This document shows positions 53,603 to 61,841 of a DNA stretch of 64,000 bases, piece by piece. The DNA is from Bdellovibrionales bacterium RIFOXYD12_FULL_39_22 (GTDB taxonomy: Bacteria > Bdellovibrionota > Bacteriovoracia > Bacteriovoracales > Bacteriovoracaceae), in contig MEQL01000002.1 in the NCBI GenBank assembly GCA_001770205.1, positions 1 through 64,000 on the forward strand, given 5' to 3'. The translations under genes were made by a program, and so were the position numbers. The notes under the pieces are model-generated. The model searched no databases. It saw nothing but the letters and a program-made list of their open reading frames with translations, and was not told where the DNA came from. Numbering within the stretch: the stretch's first letter is position 1; each line of letters begins with the position of its first letter.

Positions 53603-55786
53603 ATGACAAAATTATATCGTTTTGGCACTCCTTTTAAAAGTGGCGCCACAGTGAAAGAGATGGCCCCAACGACTCACAACCATTTTTTAGGAAACAATTT
53701 GCAAGTGGAGTCATGTAAAATCTCTTTTGAGTTGAGACTTAGTGATTTGGATATTGTCTTAGGATTAGGAGAAATGCTGGGGGGGCTCAATCGACGAGGG
53801 AAAAAATATCGTTGCTATGCTACTGATGATTCTCATCATACTCCTGAAAAAGAGTCGTTATACTCATCTCATCCTTTTGTGATGATTGTAGGAGCAAAAA
53901 CAACAACCGGAATTTTTGTTGATTTTCCCGGAGAAATTATTTTTGATATCGGTCAGAGTAAGCACGATCTACTAAAAATAGAGATCTCTTCTGCGTCTGC
54001 AGATATTTACTGGATTGAGGGGAGAAGGCCGCGCGCAGTGGTGGCAGAGTTTTTATCACTAGTGGGTAAACCCTGGGCGCCACCTAGATGGGCGTTTGGT
54101 TATCAGCAAAGTCGTTGGAGTTATCCGACTGCTGATAAAATCAGAGAGATTGTCGATTCATTTGCCAAATACGATCTTCCACTAGATACCATTTCGATGG
54201 ACATTGATTACATGGATAATTTTAAGGTTTTCACTATCTCTGCTGCTAACTTTCCCCATTTTTCATCTTTTGTGGCCGAGATGAGAGAGCGAGGCATAAA
54301 ACTTATTCCTATTTTAGATCCAGGAGTAAAGATTGAGTCAGGTTATTCGATTTACGAAGAAGGCATTGAACAAGGCCATTTTTGTCAAGATAGTGCGGGC
54401 CGTCCTTTTCCGGTGGCCGTCTGGCCAGGACTTACCCACTTGCCAGATTTTTTTAATGAGTCAGTACGAAACTGGTGGGGCAAAAAAGTGGCCGAGCTGG
54501 TGCGGATGGGCGTTGCTGGTTTTTGGACGGATATGAATGAGCCTGCAATTTTTTTTTCTAAGCAAGGAGTAGAGCGAGGATTAAATTTGGTAGAAAATTT
54601 TTCTAAAAAATATTTCCACAATAACAATTATTCTTTTGACGATTATTTTGCTGCGCGCAGTGCTCTATCTTCTGCCTCCAATGCGTCCGAAGATTTTAAA
54701 AGTTTTTATCATGTAACTGGCCAAGGGATAGTTAATCACCACGAGGTGCATAATCTTTTTGGATCTCAAATGGTAGCGGCCACTGCTTCTGGTTTTGCCC
54801 AGGCCACACCCGATCGGCGGCACTATATTTTATCGCGAAGTAGCTATATTGGTATGCATCGGCAGGCCGCTTTATGGACAGGAGATAACGCCAGTTGGTG
54901 GGAACATCTAGCACTTAATTTAAAAATGTTAATGTCACTTAACATGTGCGGATTTTTTTTCGTAGGGGCAGACATTGGAGGATTTAATGCTAATGCCTCA
55001 CCCGAGCTTTTTGTGCGCTGGATGCAATTGGCCATTATCTCTCCACTTTTTCGCAATCATTCGTCTATTGGAACAAGAAATCAAGAGCCGTGGGAATTTG
55101 GAGATAAAATTTTAAAGATTGTGCGGCAAATTTTAAAGCTACGCTATGCCCTTATACCTTATCTATACTCTGAATATATGAAGGCGCGGGAAAACAGTAT
55201 TCCATTTTTGCGTCCACTTATTTTTGATTATGAAAGAGATACCATCGCCCAGAGAGTAGAAGATCAAGTGTTGATTGGAGAGTCTTTGATGATGGCACCG
55301 GTTATTTCGGCCAATGCTACAGGCCGATTTGTCTATTTGCCCCAACATCGTTGGTTGCGCTGGCATGGAGAAAAAAAGAAATGCCAAGTACTGTTGCCGG
55401 GAACACATTATTTACCCGCATCTCTAAAAGAGACGCTTTTTTTCATCAAAGAAAATTCTTGCATTGCTCTTACTTCTTCTCTAAAAAATTTAGATAATTA
55501 TCGGCCAACGGTAATTACAGTGGTAGGATTTGTCGTCAGCGACGCCATCTTTTCTCTCTACGAGGATGATGGAGTGAGCAATTCAGTCGACCATTCCATC
55601 ATAAAAGTTCAGATCGTTCGCAAAAAAATTAGGATGCAACTGATTCAAAAAGGCCGGTTTTTATCATCTATAAAAAGAATCCACTTTAAAATCTATGACG
55701 CCAAGGGCCAGATGATAAGCAGCTTGATAAAAATGTCAGAGTGTGACACCATAAGGTATGACAAATTTGACAGTGGTTGGTTATGA
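53603..55786 (+). CDS. alpha-glucosidase, glycoside hydrolase family 31
   Basis: 727 aa. The GH31 nucleophile Asp310 is in GFWTDMNEPAIF, and the acid/base Asp428 is in LWTGDNASWW. Supporting motifs are FGYQQSRWSY, PLDTISMDIDYM, the KLIPILDPG strand and GADIGGF (ICGADIGGF-like). It would release alpha-D-glucose from malto-oligosaccharides or related glycosides, or xylose from xyloglucan. No signal peptide, so it is cytosolic. GAGG lies 10 nt upstream of the ATG. The last 29 nt overlap the start of the kinase gene in a different frame, so the two are probably coupled. Confidence 0.92.
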   Translation: MTKLYRFGTPFKSGATVKEMAPTTHNHFLGNNLQVESCKISFELRLSDLDIVLGLGEMLGGLNRRGKKYRCYATDDSHHTPEKESLYSSHPFVMIVGAKTTTGIFVDFPGEIIFDIGQSKHDLLKIEISSASADIYWIEGRRPRAVVAEFLSLVGKPWAPPRWAFGYQQSRWSYPTADKIREIVDSFAKYDLPLDTISMDIDYMDNFKVFTISAANFPHFSSFVAEMRERGIKLIPILDPGVKIESGYSIYEEGIEQGHFCQDSAGRPFPVAVWPGLTHLPDFFNESVRNWWGKKVAELVRMGVAGFWTDMNEPAIFFSKQGVERGLNLVENFSKKYFHNNNYSFDDYFAARSALSSASNASEDFKSFYHVTGQGIVNHHEVHNLFGSQMVAATASGFAQATPDRRHYILSRSSYIGMHRQAALWTGDNASWWEHLALNLKMLMSLNMCGFFFVGADIGGFNANASPELFVRWMQLAIISPLFRNHSSIGTRNQEPWEFGDKILKIVRQILKLRYALIPYLYSEYMKARENSIPFLRPLIFDYERDTIAQRVEDQVLIGESLMMAPVISANATGRFVYLPQHRWLRWHGEKKKCQVLLPGTHYLPASLKETLFFIKENSCIALTSSLKNLDNYRPTVITVVGFVVSDAIFSLYEDDGVSNSVDHSIIKVQIVRKKIRMQLIQKGRFLSSIKRIHFKIYDAKGQMISSLIKMSECDTIRYDKFDSGWL

Positions 55787-57251
55787 AATAATCAACAAAG
55801 TGGGCGAAGGTGCCATGAGTGAGGTCTTTTCAGCACGCAATAATGGTGCTGACGAGATTGTCGCGATCAAGGTTCTTCGGCAATATTTTAAGGATAATCA
55901 ATCTTATATATCAAGGCTTAAGCAAGAGGGGCAAACTCTCTCTTTGGTTTCTGACGATCGAATTGTTCGCTTTATCGATATCACAAAAACCTCTGATGGC
56001 CGAATGTCCATGGTTTTTGAATTTGTTGATGGTAAGAATTTAGAGCAACTTTTACAGAGCAATTGCACAAGTTTAAATCCCTTGGTGGCCAGTTGCATTA
56101 TCTCGGAAGTTTTGTTAGGCCTTGAAGAGGCACATCGGCACGGCATAATTCATCGTGACCTCAAACCGGAAAATATTATGCTGACGGCCATGGGTAGAAT
56201 TAAGATCACCGATTTTGGAGTGGCCAAAAATCTAGAGTCCCAAGAGATGACGGTTACTGGCATTATAGTTGGATCTCCTGCCTACATGAGTCCCGAGCAG
56301 GCGCGAGGGGAGATGGTGGATGCTAGATCGGATCTATATTCACTAGGTATTTTGCTATATAAAATCTCTACAGGTAATTTGCCATTTATTGGAAATAATT
56401 ATCAAGCGATGGTTAGTGCCATTATGCAGGGGACTTTTACTTCACCCGAAAAAATTAGGCCAGATATTCATCCGGAACTGGTTCGAATAATAAAAAAAGC
56501 TTTAAGCAAAGACATCAATGGCCGCTACCAGAAGGCCTATCAGTTTCGATATGATTTAATGAAATTTTTAGATCACATTGCCGCTCCGTCGGTTACAAAA
56601 GTTCTTGAGCGTTTTTTTGCTAATCAGCTCGATCCTGCACTTTATGATAGTGAAAATGTGATGCGGACAATTATTGAGCGTGCCAATGAGGCATTTCAAG
56701 CAAATGATAAAATTAGTTCCATTAAATTAATTCAACAAGCAATTAATTTAGCGCCAGGTAATCAGGAGGCAAAAGTATTGCTTGCTAAGTTTTCTAACAA
56801 AACCAGGATTCATTTATATATTTGGGCCGGAATTTTCTTGGCGATACTTTTAGGTGCTGGTGCTACGATAACTTTTGAAACTCCTAAGCAGGTTTTGGCA
56901 ACCAAACCATTTGTCATTCCAATTCCAATTCCAACTCCAACAATAGTTGACAAACATAAACCGCCACTTTTAACTTTGGCCAAGAAAGCAGAAGTTGTTC
57001 AAGAAAAGGCAAAAGAACAAAAAGAAGAAAAGAGTAAAGAAAAAATAACTGTTCCAACTCGCGTGGTATTCAAGGTTCCTCTAGAAGTAAAAGTATACTT
57101 TGATGGAGTGCAGGTAATGAATCCAGAACATGGCGTGGAGAATGTTTCACCTGGTAAGCATGAGATTACTCTTATCAAGCCGGGACTTGTGCCGATCATA
57201 AGTAACATAGATATTATCGAAGGCCAGACTACAACTATAAATGCTATGTAG
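55758..57251 (+). CDS. membrane serine/threonine protein kinase with C-terminal PEGA-like domain
   Basis: Hanks-type kinase. The glycine loop GEGAMSEV is at residues 16-23, the catalytic Lys38 in IVAIKVL, the catalytic Asp134 in HRDLKPEN, the metal-binding Asp152 in DFGVAKN, and the activation segment has GSPAYMSPEQARGE. After a helical repeat region (about 290-350) a transmembrane helix (IWAGIFLAILLGAGATITF, about 355-373) leads to a Pro/Thr/Lys-rich linker and a small C-terminal domain (VPLEVKVYFDG to the end) that matches the PEGA fold, outside the membrane. ATG at 55758 lies close to the first kinase strand, so no longer start is needed. The adjacent FHA-like sigma-54 activator is the likely partner. 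Confidence 0.92.
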   Translation: MTNLTVVGYEIINKVGEGAMSEVFSARNNGADEIVAIKVLRQYFKDNQSYISRLKQEGQTLSLVSDDRIVRFIDITKTSDGRMSMVFEFVDGKNLEQLLQSNCTSLNPLVASCIISEVLLGLEEAHRHGIIHRDLKPENIMLTAMGRIKITDFGVAKNLESQEMTVTGIIVGSPAYMSPEQARGEMVDARSDLYSLGILLYKISTGNLPFIGNNYQAMVSAIMQGTFTSPEKIRPDIHPELVRIIKKALSKDINGRYQKAYQFRYDLMKFLDHIAAPSVTKVLERFFANQLDPALYDSENVMRTIIERANEAFQANDKISSIKLIQQAINLAPGNQEAKVLLAKFSNKTRIHLYIWAGIFLAILLGAGATITFETPKQVLATKPFVIPIPIPTPTIVDKHKPPLLTLAKKAEVVQEKAKEQKEEKSKEKITVPTRVVFKVPLEVKVYFDGVQVMNPEHGVENVSPGKHEITLIKPGLVPIISNIDIIEGQTTTINAM

Positions 57252-57275
57252 TGCAACATAAATAAGGTGAATCAA

Positions 57276-59033
57276 ATGAGAAAGATCGTTATTATTTCCG
57301 AAAACAAAATTGTAAAATCATTTTGTCTGAAAAAGACTTTGACGACAGTAGGGCAAAACAGTGATTTTGATGTGGTGATCACTTCACTTCCATTTTCTGG
57401 AATGGCCATAACTTTGGAAAATGAAAAAGTTAGAATATCTGCCATTGGTGCAGACAAAAAACGAATGCAAGGATCTTGGGATAAAAATATTGTTGGGAGC
57501 GAGATACTATCGTATGGAGAGTTTGAATTTATCTGTATGCCGGAATCCAAAGAGGATCTGACGGAAAAATCGACACAGTTGAGGGGATGGAATTTGGAGA
57601 CACTTCCGAAAGACCCTGTTTCTCCCCAATTTCCTCAACAGTTGTTAGAGTTTTTGTTAGATGGCCTAGGCAAAAATGAAGGAGCACTTTTTTATCGTAA
57701 GGAAAATTTTATTCATACGCTTGCATCTAAAAATATCAAAATTGGCCATCAGTCGGAATCACTAATGCTTCGTTATTTGCATATGACAGAGAATAATGTG
57801 GTCAGAGTAAATTTTTCTACGCACTCCATGCTTTTTAACGCCGGCCTTGTTCCTTGCGATTTTCTATTGGTAAAAACGGCACTAACAAAAGAGTTGGAGG
57901 TTATAATTTATCTTCCTGAGCCAGATGCTACTGTTCCACTTCCTGAACGATTTATTGAGGTTCTAATTTATCTTTGTGCTCAAAATCTTTCACTGCACCT
58001 CATTCATAAGTTTAATCGGAAATTAGAAAAATTGATTCCAGAATTTGATGACAATGATGATTTTTTTTGGGGTGACGGCGATAAAATGTTACGCATAAAA
58101 GCAATTGTTGATCAACTTGCTCCTACGAATATTTCATTACTGCTACAAGGGGAGACCGGAAGTGGTAAGGATCGCCTGGCCAATTACATTCAACGTCACA
58201 GTCCGCAAAGTCAAAAGATCGTGGCGATTAACTGCGCAGCAATTCCCAAAGAACTTGCCGAGAGCGTGCTATTCGGGCATGTCAAGGGAGCATTTACCGG
58301 AGCGCATAAAGATCAGCTTGGGAAAGTGGCAGAGGCAAATGGAGGTACTCTGTTTTTAGACGAAGTGGGGGAGTTGAGTTTGGAAATTCAAGGAAAGCTC
58401 TTGCGTTTTTTACAAGATGGAATATGCACACCGGTAGGAGGCAAAGGGATGCGAGTGAAGGCCAGAATTATTTCTGCCACCAATCGGGATTTAAAGCGCA
58501 TGGTGCGTGAAGGACAATTTAGAGAGGATTTATACTTTCGTCTAAGTGAAGCTTCTCTTGTTGTCCCCCCACTGCGTGAGCGCGTGCTGGATATCCCGGT
58601 TCTTGCAAAAATGTTTTTAAAACAGGCCTGTCAAGATAACAGTCTGCTCAATAAATCGCTTACGGCCGCCGCTGTTGAGAAGTTGCAATCCTATCCCTGG
58701 CCTGGAAATATTCGAGAATTATTATCTGTGCTCCGGCGCTCGGCCGTTATGTGTCGCGGAGAGATTGTGGATTCTGGAGATTTGTTAATTGATAGTCTGT
58801 GCACTGAAACAGAAAATCAAATCGATGAATTTCCCTTAAATCTTGCCCAAGCAAAAGAGTTGCTGATAAAAAAATTAGTCATCAAGGCGTTAGCAATTTC
58901 TAGTGATAACAAAACGGAAGCGGCCAAAAAATTAGGGGTAAATGTGCGCACACTATTTCGCTTAATTGCTGACAGCGACAAGGATGGCGCGTTGTGTGAC
59001 AAAGATGTCATTGAACAAAATTTAAACTGTTGA
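57276..59033 (+). CDS. sigma-54-dependent transcriptional activator with N-terminal FHA-like domain
   Basis: A 585-aa enhancer-binding protein. ATG at 57276 follows AAGG at 8 nt; a GTG three codons earlier is unlikely. Residues 1-95 look like an FHA fold (TTVGQNSDFDVVITSLPFSGMAIT), but the Arg of G-R-S is Gln and the SxxH motif has lost the His, so phosphothreonine binding may be altered. Then a region of unknown type (about 100-245), the AAA+ domain with Walker A GETGSGKD (about 292), GAFTGA for sigma-54 contact (about 337), Walker B TLFLDEVGE and the ISATNRDL sensor. The C-terminal Fis-type HTH reads DNKTEAAKKLGVNVRTLFRLI. A kinase gene precedes it and a sigma-54 promoter follows. Confidence 0.92.
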   Translation: MRKIVIISENKIVKSFCLKKTLTTVGQNSDFDVVITSLPFSGMAITLENEKVRISAIGADKKRMQGSWDKNIVGSEILSYGEFEFICMPESKEDLTEKSTQLRGWNLETLPKDPVSPQFPQQLLEFLLDGLGKNEGALFYRKENFIHTLASKNIKIGHQSESLMLRYLHMTENNVVRVNFSTHSMLFNAGLVPCDFLLVKTALTKELEVIIYLPEPDATVPLPERFIEVLIYLCAQNLSLHLIHKFNRKLEKLIPEFDDNDDFFWGDGDKMLRIKAIVDQLAPTNISLLLQGETGSGKDRLANYIQRHSPQSQKIVAINCAAIPKELAESVLFGHVKGAFTGAHKDQLGKVAEANGGTLFLDEVGELSLEIQGKLLRFLQDGICTPVGGKGMRVKARIISATNRDLKRMVREGQFREDLYFRLSEASLVVPPLRERVLDIPVLAKMFLKQACQDNSLLNKSLTAAAVEKLQSYPWPGNIRELLSVLRRSAVMCRGEIVDSGDLLIDSLCTETENQIDEFPLNLAQAKELLIKKLVIKALAISSDNKTEAAKKLGVNVRTLFRLIADSDKDGALCDKDVIEQNLNC

Positions 59034-59051
59034 AATTCTTGCCCGTGGCCT

Positions 59052-59067
59052 TGGTACAAATGCTGCT
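59052..59067 (+). promoter_or_regulatory. sigma-54 (RpoN) -24/-12 promoter element
   Basis: TGGTACAAATGCTGCT agrees with the consensus TGGCAC-N5-TTGCA in both invariant pairs: GG at 59053-59054 and GC at 59065-59066, 10 nt between them as required. The expected start of transcription is near 59078, giving a leader of about 40 nt to the ATG of the exported barrel gene, which has its own GGAGG. It lies directly downstream of the sigma-54 activator gene, so that protein is the obvious candidate regulator. Upstream activator sites would be inside the activator gene; none was identified. Confidence 0.72.
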
Positions 59068-59117
59068 TATTCAAAGACAGGCAAGCGCACATGAATTGAA
59101 ACAGGAGGATTATTAAA

Positions 59118-59834
59118 ATGGGAAAATTTATTTTTTTAAAGGTTTGGTTGTTATTGGCCCTAGTTTTACTGCAGAAAGTTTTTGCCGACGGGCCGGTTTA
59201 TAATTTTCACTTCTATACTCAGCAAGTGCCCGAGGGATTGGCACAAATTACTACAAATACTCTACCAACTGCCACTTTCTCCACAGGAAGTAGTGGCCCC
59301 ATCGCAACAAAATTGGAAGAAAAAAAAGAGAGTGTCAAAGATGAGTTCGCCCATAAAAGCGCAATTAATATTGGAATTGGAGTGATGGCCGGAACCTATT
59401 CCGGAGCAGCTATGAAATACCACATTGGGTTGACACCAACTGTATATTTAGGGCATGAAACCTTTACCGCAGTTGGCCGCTCATTTGTTCTATCATCTAT
59501 GCTGGCCAGTAATGATCCGACTGGGCCAATGTATATTGGCCTGTTTTTTGAGCGACGTTATTATTTTGGAGATGATAATGATAATTCCAACTGGCGCTAT
59601 TTTGCTGGTTGGGATTTGGGGTTGGCCAATTTAACCTTGAAAGAATATGGCGCAGGAATGGTCTTACATAGTTTGGCCCTCGATGCTGGGATTGATTTGG
59701 GGGCGATATATAAGATTACCGACAGTTTTGGAATTTGTGCGCGACTAGGAGCATCCTTTAATTATGGCCTTTCGGCGTACCAGGCCACCGGCATAACCGC
59801 CTCCTCAGTAGTTGGATTTGCCTATAACTTCTAA
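59118..59834 (+). CDS. exported predicted outer-membrane beta-barrel protein under sigma-54 control
   Basis: Not recognised by name. 238 aa with a signal peptide (MGKFIFLKVWLLLALVLLQKVFA). A short periplasmic-type leader (about 25-80) is followed by about eight amphipathic strands from INIGIGVMAGTYSG onward, with turn pairs such as ASNDPTGP and GDDNDNSN, and the protein ends in Phe (SVVGFAYNF), the usual C-terminal signal for outer-membrane barrels. The pattern fits an OmpA/OmpW-like small porin or structural barrel. GGAGG precedes the ATG by 9 nt. It is the only gene after the sigma-54 promoter. Confidence 0.65.
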   Translation: MGKFIFLKVWLLLALVLLQKVFADGPVYNFHFYTQQVPEGLAQITTNTLPTATFSTGSSGPIATKLEEKKESVKDEFAHKSAINIGIGVMAGTYSGAAMKYHIGLTPTVYLGHETFTAVGRSFVLSSMLASNDPTGPMYIGLFFERRYYFGDDNDNSNWRYFAGWDLGLANLTLKEYGAGMVLHSLALDAGIDLGAIYKITDSFGICARLGASFNYGLSAYQATGITASSVVGFAYNF

Positions 59835-59870
59835 TTGACTATTCTGAAGTACCTATGCAAAATAGTTAAT

Positions 59871-61055
59871 ATGAAAATAGTTCGCAATAAAATCAATGAT
59901 ATAATTGAAGATTTAGACAAACCAAACATAACAATTTTACTGGGGGCCAGGCAAGTTGGAAAATCGACCTTGATGGAAGATTTGATGGCCCATGTAAAAG
60001 GAATTGGTGGGAAGTTGGTTAGTTTTAATTTGGAATATCCAGATGATCTGCTTTGGTTTTCGAGAAGTGATAAAGAGATTTTTGATGAGTTAAGTGGGCA
60101 GAAAGATTTATTAATCTTTATTGATGAATTTCACTATTTAAAGAATGCTTCGAAATTATTTAAGGGTCTATACGATATAAAAAGAAATATTAAGATAGTT
60201 GCTAGCGGCTCTTCATCGTTAGAAATACATAAGCACTTGCAGGAGAGTTTGGCCGGACGGCGAAGAATTTTTAAAATCTTCCCTCTCTGTTATGATGAAT
60301 GGCGGCAGACAGGTAAGGGCTTGGAAGAATTTCTTACATATGGAGGTCTGCCTGGCCTGTTAAAGCATAATACACGCGCAGAAAAAATAGAATATCTCTC
60401 GCAGATGGTACAGACGTACCTAATGAAGGATATTAAAGGCCTTATAAAAGAGGAAAATATTCGCGCCTTTAATCACTTGCTATTTTATTTGGCAGAACAT
60501 CAGGGAAATATTATGCCAGCAGCAAATTTAGCAAGTGAAATTGGAGTTAGTGCGCATACAATAGAGAGTTATTTGGAAATCTTAGAACAGACTTTTATAA
60601 TTTATGGAATTCATAGCTTTGCTCAGAAATTATCTAACGAATTGAAGAAGTCTCGAAAATATTACTTTTATGACGCCGGAATTAGAAACTCATTGCTTAA
60701 GAATTTTGCCAAAACTGTTGAACGGGATGATCTAGGTGGCATTTTTGAATGTGCCGTATTACAAGAGCTTAAAATTTTACAAGCGTCCAATGTGGAAATA
60801 AGATTTTGGAGAACGAAGCAAGGGGACGAGGTAGACTTTGTGTGGATTGAAGATCGAAAACCAATTCCGATTGAGGTTAAGAGCAATATTGAAAACGATA
60901 GAACGCCTCCTGGAATAATAAAATTTTTGAAGCACTATCCGAAGTCAAAAGTGGGATATGTGATAAATCGCACTATAAAAGAGGATAGAGAATTAAACGG
61001 ATCAATAATTAAATATCGAACTATCGCTGATTTGCGTAGCGAATTTATTTCTTGA
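59871..61055 (+). CDS. second AAA ATPase with C-terminal DUF4143 domain
   Basis: Another member of the AAA/DUF4143 family but clearly divergent from the one at 7.5 kb. P-loop GARQVGKST (about 32-40), Walker B LIFIDEFHYL, then ASGSSSLEI and GRRRIF motifs. The C-terminal DUF4143 part includes YYFYDAGIRNSLL, FECAVLQELK and DEVDFVWIEDRKPIPIEVKS; here the nuclease-like D-x..-E-V-K triad is complete, unlike the first copy. ATG at 59871 was chosen because the longer frame begins at a TTG with no ribosome site; the ATG site itself is weak (AAAATAGTTAAT). It follows the barrel gene by 36 nt. GGCC is infrequent here (about 4 per kb). Confidence 0.85.
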   Translation: MKIVRNKINDIIEDLDKPNITILLGARQVGKSTLMEDLMAHVKGIGGKLVSFNLEYPDDLLWFSRSDKEIFDELSGQKDLLIFIDEFHYLKNASKLFKGLYDIKRNIKIVASGSSSLEIHKHLQESLAGRRRIFKIFPLCYDEWRQTGKGLEEFLTYGGLPGLLKHNTRAEKIEYLSQMVQTYLMKDIKGLIKEENIRAFNHLLFYLAEHQGNIMPAANLASEIGVSAHTIESYLEILEQTFIIYGIHSFAQKLSNELKKSRKYYFYDAGIRNSLLKNFAKTVERDDLGGIFECAVLQELKILQASNVEIRFWRTKQGDEVDFVWIEDRKPIPIEVKSNIENDRTPPGIIKFLKHYPKSKVGYVINRTIKEDRELNGSIIKYRTIADLRSEFIS

Positions 61056-61841
61056 GCGCAATACGTCGACGGTAGTAGGCATTGTACTAATTGATGAATA
61101 TGCCTCTAGGCAAGTGTTATTGAAGTGGAATCAAGAATTAAAATACCATTACCCCTAAGCAAGGCCAACAACTCTTTACCATTTGGTACTGCAATTTGAG
61201 CAACGCCTGCAATTGATTCGCTGGCAAGCTCCAGTAATAATAAAGTCAGCATGCCCTTGAATTTGATCACGTTATCGCGTGGGGCATGGGGGGGGGGGCA
61301 AACTAATACTGACTCGATGAAAATTTTGTGCAAAAGTTGCAACCAAATACATGCGATAATAGATTACGGAATTAACAAAATGGAAAAGTACTTTGCCAGG
61401 CAAGGTAGTGCAGGCCAGATACCCTTGAACTAACCTCACCTGCACTTATTAAATTTTGAAGGCCATGACAATTACCAAGGCAAAACAATCAGAGATAAGA
61501 AATAATAGCTGTTTTTATGAAAACAGCGCGAAAAATATTTTGAACAAACTAACTTGGAAAAATTAATTGATGCCGATTAGGTAATTGTCTCCGCGATCAG
61601 TATACAGGGCAATATTGTATTTTTTACATTCTATTGTTTAACAATTATACAACACTGAAAAATGAAGTAGGAATGCATATTGGCATCTGTCTAATGAAAT
61701 TAGAAGGATACCAGTATTAAATATATAGTGCTCAGGGTGGCCAAGTTTATGCATTAGTACAATTAACACAGTCAGCATGGTAGTCAAAACCGTTTAAAAC
61801 AAAGAGAGAAATAAGTGAAGAATAGAACAAAGGAACAACTT
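61056..61841. other. non-coding interval with decayed-looking sequence and a poly-G tract
   Basis: No convincing gene is visible in about 785 nt. A minus-strand open frame of 78 codons (61106-61342) contains VPNGKELLALLRG, faintly like NGKELLILG in the exported protein at 18.8-19.7 kb, and is interrupted at its far end by the G tract; it may be a remnant. Another plus-strand frame (61251-61433) has CKSC but no ribosome site. There is a 13-nt palindrome, ATTGTT T AACAAT at 61633-61645, and AT-rich sequence before the glycosidase gene that should include its promoter. No terminator hairpin with T run was found. Confidence 0.45.
61288..61298. repeat. 11-nt poly-G homopolymer tract
   Basis: A run of 11 consecutive G occurs on the plus strand in an otherwise AT-rich interval. 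Homopolymers of this length are prone to slippage and are used for phase variation when inside or near genes. Here it sits in non-coding sequence, crossing two short frames that are not supported as genes. Assembly error is also possible at such tracts. Confidence 0.6.

Noticed and set aside
61106..61342. 78-codon minus-strand frame with VPNGKELLALLRG
   Set aside because: No ribosome site, ends in a poly-C region, and resemblance to the exported gene at 18.8 kb is only a few residues; recorded as possible remnant, not a gene.
61251..61433. Plus-strand frame with CKSC motif
   Set aside because: No ribosome site, crosses an 11-G tract and has no recognisable domain.
61056..61841. Non-coding RNA or tRNA in the largest gene-free interval
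   Set aside because: No cloverleaf, no T-loop-like GTTCGANTC and no strong paired structure was found by eye.
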